A stretch of DNA of 9,605 bases from Helicobacteraceae bacterium. GTDB taxonomy: Bacteria; Campylobacterota; Campylobacteria; Campylobacterales; Sulfurimonadaceae. The translations under genes were made by a program, and so were the position numbers. Below the pieces are notes generated by a model. That model had not been told where the DNA came from. It made no database searches and saw only the letters and a program-made list of their open reading frames with translations. Location: contig JAUWLG010000034.1 of NCBI GenBank assembly GCA_030613795.1, forward strand, positions 1-9,605. Direction: 5' to 3'. Shown here piece after piece: positions 5,868 through 9,605 of this stretch (within the stretch, counting starts at the first letter, position 1; every line of letters starts with the position of its first letter).

Positions 5868-6035
5868 AACCCGAATCATGCAGTAGAGATTGCGAAAATA
5901 GTGTTTATACCTTGTGCTAGGAGGTTTGCAGAAGATCTTAGCTTAACCAAAAGGTTAGGCGGTGATTTTCTTGTGTGCCTCATGGTGCAAGGGATGAATG
6001 CTAGTTTTGTGATATTTTACTGCATGATTCGGGTT
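5868..6035 (+). repeat. ~168-bp palindromic hairpin repeat, copy 2 (same family as 615-781, opposite orientation)
   Basis: Both termini share the same 18 bases, AACCCGAATCATGCAGTA, in inverted orientation (5868-5885 and 6035-6018). The arms continue inward to an apical stem, GCTTAACC (5941-5948) with GGTTAGGC (5953-5960), closed by an AAAA loop. Read as plus-strand RNA, about 15 arm differences are G.U pairs and only about 2 are A.C. Relative to copy 1, paired positions have changed together: 5877/6026, 5911/5991, 5917/5985, 5922/5980, 5929/5973 and 5930/5972. Both copies have an extra base at the same place in one arm (here 6004). TA follows the right end (6035-6036), but the left side reads AA, so a target duplication is not clear. 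It separates divergent ribA and hemB and ends 22 bases before hemB, so it is either the hemB leader or contains the hemB promoter. Confidence 0.88.
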
Positions 6036-6057
6036 AAATATTTCAAAGGTCCAAGAA

Positions 6058-7026
6058 ATGTTCCAACGCTTTCGCCGTAACCGTTTAAACCCACATCTTC
6101 GTGCACTTGTCCGTGAGACACATGTCTCAACTGATGACTTTATCTACCCGCTGTTTGTACGTCCTGGTAAGGGCATTAAAACTGAAGTTGCTTCAATGCC
6201 GGGTGTTTTTCAGATGAGTATTGATGAGGCTATCAAAGAGTGTGACGAACTTAAGACTTTAGGTCTTAACTCTATTATATTGTTTGGTATTCCTGAAACA
6301 AAAGATTCTGTAGGTTCAGATGCACTTTGTGAGCATGGGATCATCGCTGAAGCGGTACGTGCTATCAAAAAAGCACATCCTGATATGTTTGTCGTGACGG
6401 ACCTCTGTTTTTGTGAGTACACAGATCATGGACATTGCGGGATCATTGATCATGTACATGAGACGGTAGATAATGATGCGACCTTGGAAATCTCTGGTAA
6501 ACAAGCTATCGTGCATGCCAAAGCAGGAGCAGACATGATCGCACCGTCTGGGATGATGGACGGCATTATCGAGACACTTCGAACCGCACTGGATGAAGGC
6601 GGGTATGAGAACTTGCCGATTATGAGTTATTCGACTAAATTTTCAAGCGGTTATTACGGTCCGTTTCGTGATGTAGCGGAGTCTACGCCATCTTTTGGCG
6701 ATCGCGGTTCTTACCAGATGGACCCGGCAAATCGCCGTGAAGCGATCAATGAGAGTATTGCTGATGAAGCACAGGGTGCTGATATCTTGATGGTGAAACC
6801 AGCCTTGGCGTATCTTGATATTATTCGTGATATTAAAGAGAATACCCGTCTTCCGCTTGCTATCTATAATGTCAGTGGCGAGTACGCAATGCTTAAATAT
6901 GCAGGAGAAAAAGGCCTCATCGATTATGATCGTGTCATGATGGAGACTATGATCGCTTTTAAACGCGCAGGCGCTGATATTATTATCTCATACCATGCAA
7001 AAGAAGTGGCAAAGCTTTTAGGATAA
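6058..7026 (+). CDS. hemB: delta-aminolevulinic acid dehydratase (porphobilinogen synthase)
   Basis: It condenses two 5-aminolevulinate molecules to porphobilinogen in haem synthesis, in the cytoplasm. The 322-residue protein is full length. Zinc-site cysteines are Cys117, Cys119 and Cys127 in [14 protein letters not shown], so it is of the zinc-dependent type. The substrate lysines are Lys194 ([16 protein letters not shown]) and the Schiff-base Lys247 ([10 protein letters not shown]). The N-terminal [18 protein letters not shown] is typical. AAAGG lies 8 bases before the ATG. Only 22 bases separate it from hairpin repeat copy 2, so its promoter must be within or beyond that repeat. It leads a probable operon with the next two genes (gap of 9 bases, then a 4-base overlap). 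Confidence 0.97.
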   Translation: MFQRFRRNRLNPHLRALVRETHVSTDDFIYPLFVRPGKGIKTEVASMPGVFQMSIDEAIKECDELKTLGLNSIILFGIPETKDSVGSDALCEHGIIAEAVRAIKKAHPDMFVVTDLCFCEYTDHGHCGIIDHVHETVDNDATLEISGKQAIVHAKAGADMIAPSGMMDGIIETLRTALDEGGYENLPIMSYSTKFSSGYYGPFRDVAESTPSFGDRGSYQMDPANRREAINESIADEAQGADILMVKPALAYLDIIRDIKENTRLPLAIYNVSGEYAMLKYAGEKGLIDYDRVMMETMIAFKRAGADIIISYHAKEVAKLLG

Positions 7027-7035
7027 GATGTATTA

Positions 7036-9447
7036 ATGACCAACTCCGTTCTCTACTTTCTTAGCCGTTTTAGCGTTAAGTTCAAAGTCGGTTTTCTGAT
7101 CCTGTTTTTGATCACGGGAATCGTCTTTTGGAACCTCTCTTACATTTCGACTAACTATAGTATCTATACTACAAAAGTCACCAACTTAGAATCTTTGAAA
7201 AAAGTAAGAGAGATCGAGGAGTTGATCGGATCTTTTCAAGAAGAACGCCGAGAAGCACTTGCCTTTTTATATGTCACACATGATCCTGCTGCTTATAATC
7301 GTGCTGTTGACATGACAAAAGTCAAACTTGCCCAACTCCAAGACCTGATGCAACACTGCAGCTATAAAAAGAAGCAAAACATTATTCGTCAAAGTCTGGA
7401 CAACTTTCCAACGATACGCAAAGAGCTTCTCTCTAACAAGCTTAGCGGTACAGAAGTGGTTCGATATTACACGGACGGGGTGATCAAGCATCTTATCGAT
7501 ATTGTTGCAGCCATTACTCAAAACAATAGTACCGGTGGCTTTGTCTCCTACTCAGATATGATAAATGCAGTAGAGTACAGTGCCCTAGAGGCTGATTTGA
7601 CAATGGCAGTGATGGGCGAAGGTTCGCTCAGTTCCGATCTTTTTGAAGTGATTGTGTTGCAAAGCGGTAAGGCACAGAGTGAACTGGACAGTTTTAAACG
7701 TGTTGCTGATCCTGTCGCTATAGAAAAGTTATATGAGACCTATCGAAACGGTGATTTTGTTGAGATGAACATCCAAAAAGAGAACTTTCGAAACCATGTT
7801 TTCAAGATTGAAGGTGACCCTTTTGACCTGACTGCCTGGAGTGGTGCGACCAAAACCTATATACAAAACCTTCGACTGATCTCGGATTTTGAATTTGAAC
7901 AGCTCTCTTTGCAACTGCAAACGGAGACGGAACGTTACCTCTCTAGAGTCTACAAAGACCTGGCAATGTTGATCGTTCCTATTTTGATAGTAGGGATGAT
8001 CGCCTATTTTATCTTTTTAGATATCAATATCGCTCTGCGTACCATGTTGGACTTTTTAAGCGGCCGCCGCTCTGATGAGACAAAGAAGGATCGCCTTCTG
8101 CTTCTGAAATCGCCAAGTGAGTTGGGACAGGTCTATCGTAAACTTTTTGCCTTTAATACAAAGATCAATAAACAGTTCAAGATCATTCGTCAAAACTATG
8201 AGTTTGACACCTTAACCGGACTGCCCAACCGTGTTAAGTTGTTAAACGTGTTGGAAAATGCACTAGAGGATAAAAAGAAATTTAGTCTGCTTTATATCGA
8301 CATCTACAACTTTTCGCTTATTAATGACTCTTTTGGTCAATCTGTCGGCGATATCTATTTGAAAGAGGCAGCAGATGTTTTGCAGGGGCTTGTTAAAGAG
8401 ATCGCGATCGATCCGCTTATGAAGCTGCAGGTCTATCGCATGGGTTCAGATGAATTTATCATCGTCTGTGCGAATCAGCAGTATATTTCACGGGTAGTCG
8501 AGGCATTGACCGATACGTATCTGGTAAAATACAACGGAATAGAGATGCCGTTGACCTTTAACTTTGGCTTGGCACACAGCAGCGATACCTCTACGTGTAG
8601 CTCTATCTTGACACAAGCGGAGTTGGCTGTTAAAGATGCTATTGCTAATCAGCAACGTTATAGCATCTATACGGGTGATGACTCGTATAAGGTCAAATAC
8701 CAGACGAATCTGGAGTGGGTAAAACGTATTAAAAATGCATTTGAGCAGAACCGGTTCGAAGCCCATTTTCAGCCTATTGTCTCGACAAAAGATGAGAGTT
8801 GTTCTAAGTTTGAAGTTTTGATCCGCCTGCGCGAAGAGGATGGGGCTGAGGTTATCTTGCCTAATGAATTTTTGCCTGTTCTGCAGAAGATGGGACTGGA
8901 AAAACGTCTGACCAAGGTGATCATCGACCAGAGTTTTGAGTTGATGCACCGCTGTGATAAAGATATCTCTATCACCATGACCCGTGATGACCTGGATGAG
9001 GACATGCTTCGATACCTTGAGAGAAGTCTGCATCTGCATGATGTTAAGGCTTCAAGTGTTTCGATTGAGTTAGTGGAGACAGAAGCGCTGCTTCAAGAGC
9101 GGTATATTAAGATCATTCAAGACATTAAAGCATTAGGGTTCAAGATATCGATTGATGATTTTGGTACAGGTTATTCAAATTTTGCCTACTTGACACAGAT
9201 CAGACCTGACTTTCTTAAGATCGACGGTTCGTTGATCAAAGATATTGATGTGAACATAGAGAGTCGTAACATTGTTAAAGGGATCGTAGACCTTGCCCAC
9301 TCGCTTGATATCACATTGATCGCAGAATATGTCAGTACACCAGAGATTTATGTTATTATTAAAGAATTAGGTATTGAATACGCACAGGGCTACCATTTTG
9401 GCAAGGCTGAAAGTTGTGACGTTATCATCCAAAAAGGAAAAAAGTGA
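7036..9447 (+). CDS. NIT-sensor / degenerate GGDEF / EAL membrane signalling protein
   Basis: 803 residues. Order: membrane segment (about 17-36); periplasmic region (about 40-305) with two helical halves resembling the nitrate/nitrite-sensing NIT domain ([14 protein letters not shown] at 65-78, [16 protein letters not shown] at 181-196); second membrane segment (about 309-328); linker; GGDEF domain from DTLTGLPNR (391-399); EAL domain from about 565. In the GGDEF domain the signature is GSDEF (470-474), the second metal-loop Asp is Tyr424 (IDIYNF), the GH..GD His is Gln, and no RxxD I-site is seen. In the EAL domain E593 (EVLIR), E678, DDFG (707-710), K728 and Q784 are kept. The Asn of the NLS motif is replaced (ITMT, 646-649) and EGVE reads EYVS (764-767). 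Cyclase activity is unlikely and phosphodiesterase activity doubtful. It may bind c-di-GMP or GTP as an effector. It lies between hemB and argF on one transcript. Confidence 0.88.
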   Translation: MTNSVLYFLSRFSVKFKVGFLILFLITGIVFWNLSYISTNYSIYTTKVTNLESLKKVREIEELIGSFQEERREALAFLYVTHDPAAYNRAVDMTKVKLAQLQDLMQHCSYKKKQNIIRQSLDNFPTIRKELLSNKLSGTEVVRYYTDGVIKHLIDIVAAITQNNSTGGFVSYSDMINAVEYSALEADLTMAVMGEGSLSSDLFEVIVLQSGKAQSELDSFKRVADPVAIEKLYETYRNGDFVEMNIQKENFRNHVFKIEGDPFDLTAWSGATKTYIQNLRLISDFEFEQLSLQLQTETERYLSRVYKDLAMLIVPILIVGMIAYFIFLDINIALRTMLDFLSGRRSDETKKDRLLLLKSPSELGQVYRKLFAFNTKINKQFKIIRQNYEFDTLTGLPNRVKLLNVLENALEDKKKFSLLYIDIYNFSLINDSFGQSVGDIYLKEAADVLQGLVKEIAIDPLMKLQVYRMGSDEFIIVCANQQYISRVVEALTDTYLVKYNGIEMPLTFNFGLAHSSDTSTCSSILTQAELAVKDAIANQQRYSIYTGDDSYKVKYQTNLEWVKRIKNAFEQNRFEAHFQPIVSTKDESCSKFEVLIRLREEDGAEVILPNEFLPVLQKMGLEKRLTKVIIDQSFELMHRCDKDISITMTRDDLDEDMLRYLERSLHLHDVKASSVSIELVETEALLQERYIKIIQDIKALGFKISIDDFGTGYSNFAYLTQIRPDFLKIDGSLIKDIDVNIESRNIVKGIVDLAHSLDITLIAEYVSTPEIYVIIKELGIEYAQGYHFGKAESCDVIIQKGKK

Positions 9448-9605
9448 GACATTTTTTAACACTTAAAGATTATACCAAAGAGGAGATCCTGGAGATTATC
9501 GACTTGGGCTTAGCAATCAAAAAAGAGCTTAAAAGCGGTGAACGAAAACCTCATATGTCAAATCAGACTCTTGCAATGATCTTTGAAAAGAGTTCAACGC
9601 GGACA
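9444..9605 (+). CDS. argF: ornithine carbamoyltransferase, N-terminal part
   Basis: It transfers the carbamoyl group to ornithine to give citrulline in arginine synthesis. Only 54 residues are present before the right edge. [20 protein letters not shown] is the usual N-terminus. FEKSSTRT at the edge is the carbamoyl-phosphate-binding STRTR motif, cut after its second T. Aspartate carbamoyltransferase is unlikely given the [11 protein letters not shown] start. The start is GTG, overlapping the previous stop by four bases (GTGA), with AAGGA 5 bases upstream, so translation should be coupled to the signalling gene before it. Confidence 0.93.
   Translation, partial: MRHFLTLKDYTKEEILEIIDLGLAIKKELKSGERKPHMSNQTLAMIFEKSSTRT

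Noticed and set aside
615..6035. The inverted repeat pair as recombination ends that flip the 5.1-kb block between them
   Set aside because: The copies are only about 70% identical, and the longest shared runs I see are about 14 bases, too short for efficient homologous recombination. No recombinase is present.
8488..9039. 183-codon minus-strand open frame inside the EAL gene
   Set aside because: It lies wholly antisense to a well-conserved domain and shows no recognisable motif or ribosome binding site, so it is a shadow of the real frame.

Overview
The window looks like chromosomal DNA of a free-living Campylobacterota (Epsilonproteobacteria) bacterium, most like Sulfurimonas or its relatives. 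The basis is moderate to low G+C by eye, near-perfect TATAAT -10 boxes with poor -35 boxes, tight operons, and the neighbourhood ribA / rsmG / hemB / argF. From memory, Campylobacter keeps a similar cluster. No rRNA, tRNA, CRISPR array, phage gene or complete insertion sequence was seen. Species cannot be assigned.

Layout. 1-355 (-): start of a TonB-dependent receptor carrying a CxxxM motif like that of copper importers. 356-782: its upstream region, a 46-residue single-pass membrane protein (+) with a leaderless-type promoter, then hairpin repeat copy 1 (615-781). 780-1823 (-): agmatine deiminase, divergent from alanine racemase alr (1880-2896, +). The gap between them holds a five-unit heptamer tandem repeat and a leaderless-type alr promoter. 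2889-5119 (-): a compact five-gene operon. In transcription order it encodes a small outer-membrane beta-barrel-like protein, RsmG, a PP0621-type membrane zinc-ribbon protein, an unknown 130-residue protein, and an NlpC/P60 lipoprotein. 5226-5789 (-): ribA. 5868-6035: hairpin repeat copy 2. 6058-9605 (+): hemB, a NIT/GGDEF/EAL membrane protein, and the start of argF, apparently one operon.

Most of the genes are housekeeping: haem (hemB), riboflavin (ribA), arginine (argF), polyamine (agmatine deiminase), cell wall (alr, NlpC/P60) and ribosome modification (rsmG). The cyclic-di-GMP-type protein between hemB and argF has substitutions in both catalytic domains. It may be a sensor or effector rather than an enzyme.

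The most unusual content is the pair of ~168-bp elements at 615-781 and 5868-6035. Each is a near-complete palindrome. The two copies are only about 70% identical and lie in opposite orientation. At six positions checked base by base, both arms changed together so that pairing is kept. The remaining arm differences are mostly G.U-compatible on one strand, and it is the same element strand in both copies. That strand is the sense strand of agmatine deiminase (3' side) for copy 1 and of hemB (5' side) for copy 2. This pattern suggests a dispersed, structured RNA hairpin family, possibly spread as a MITE, and it is the best candidate here for something undescribed.
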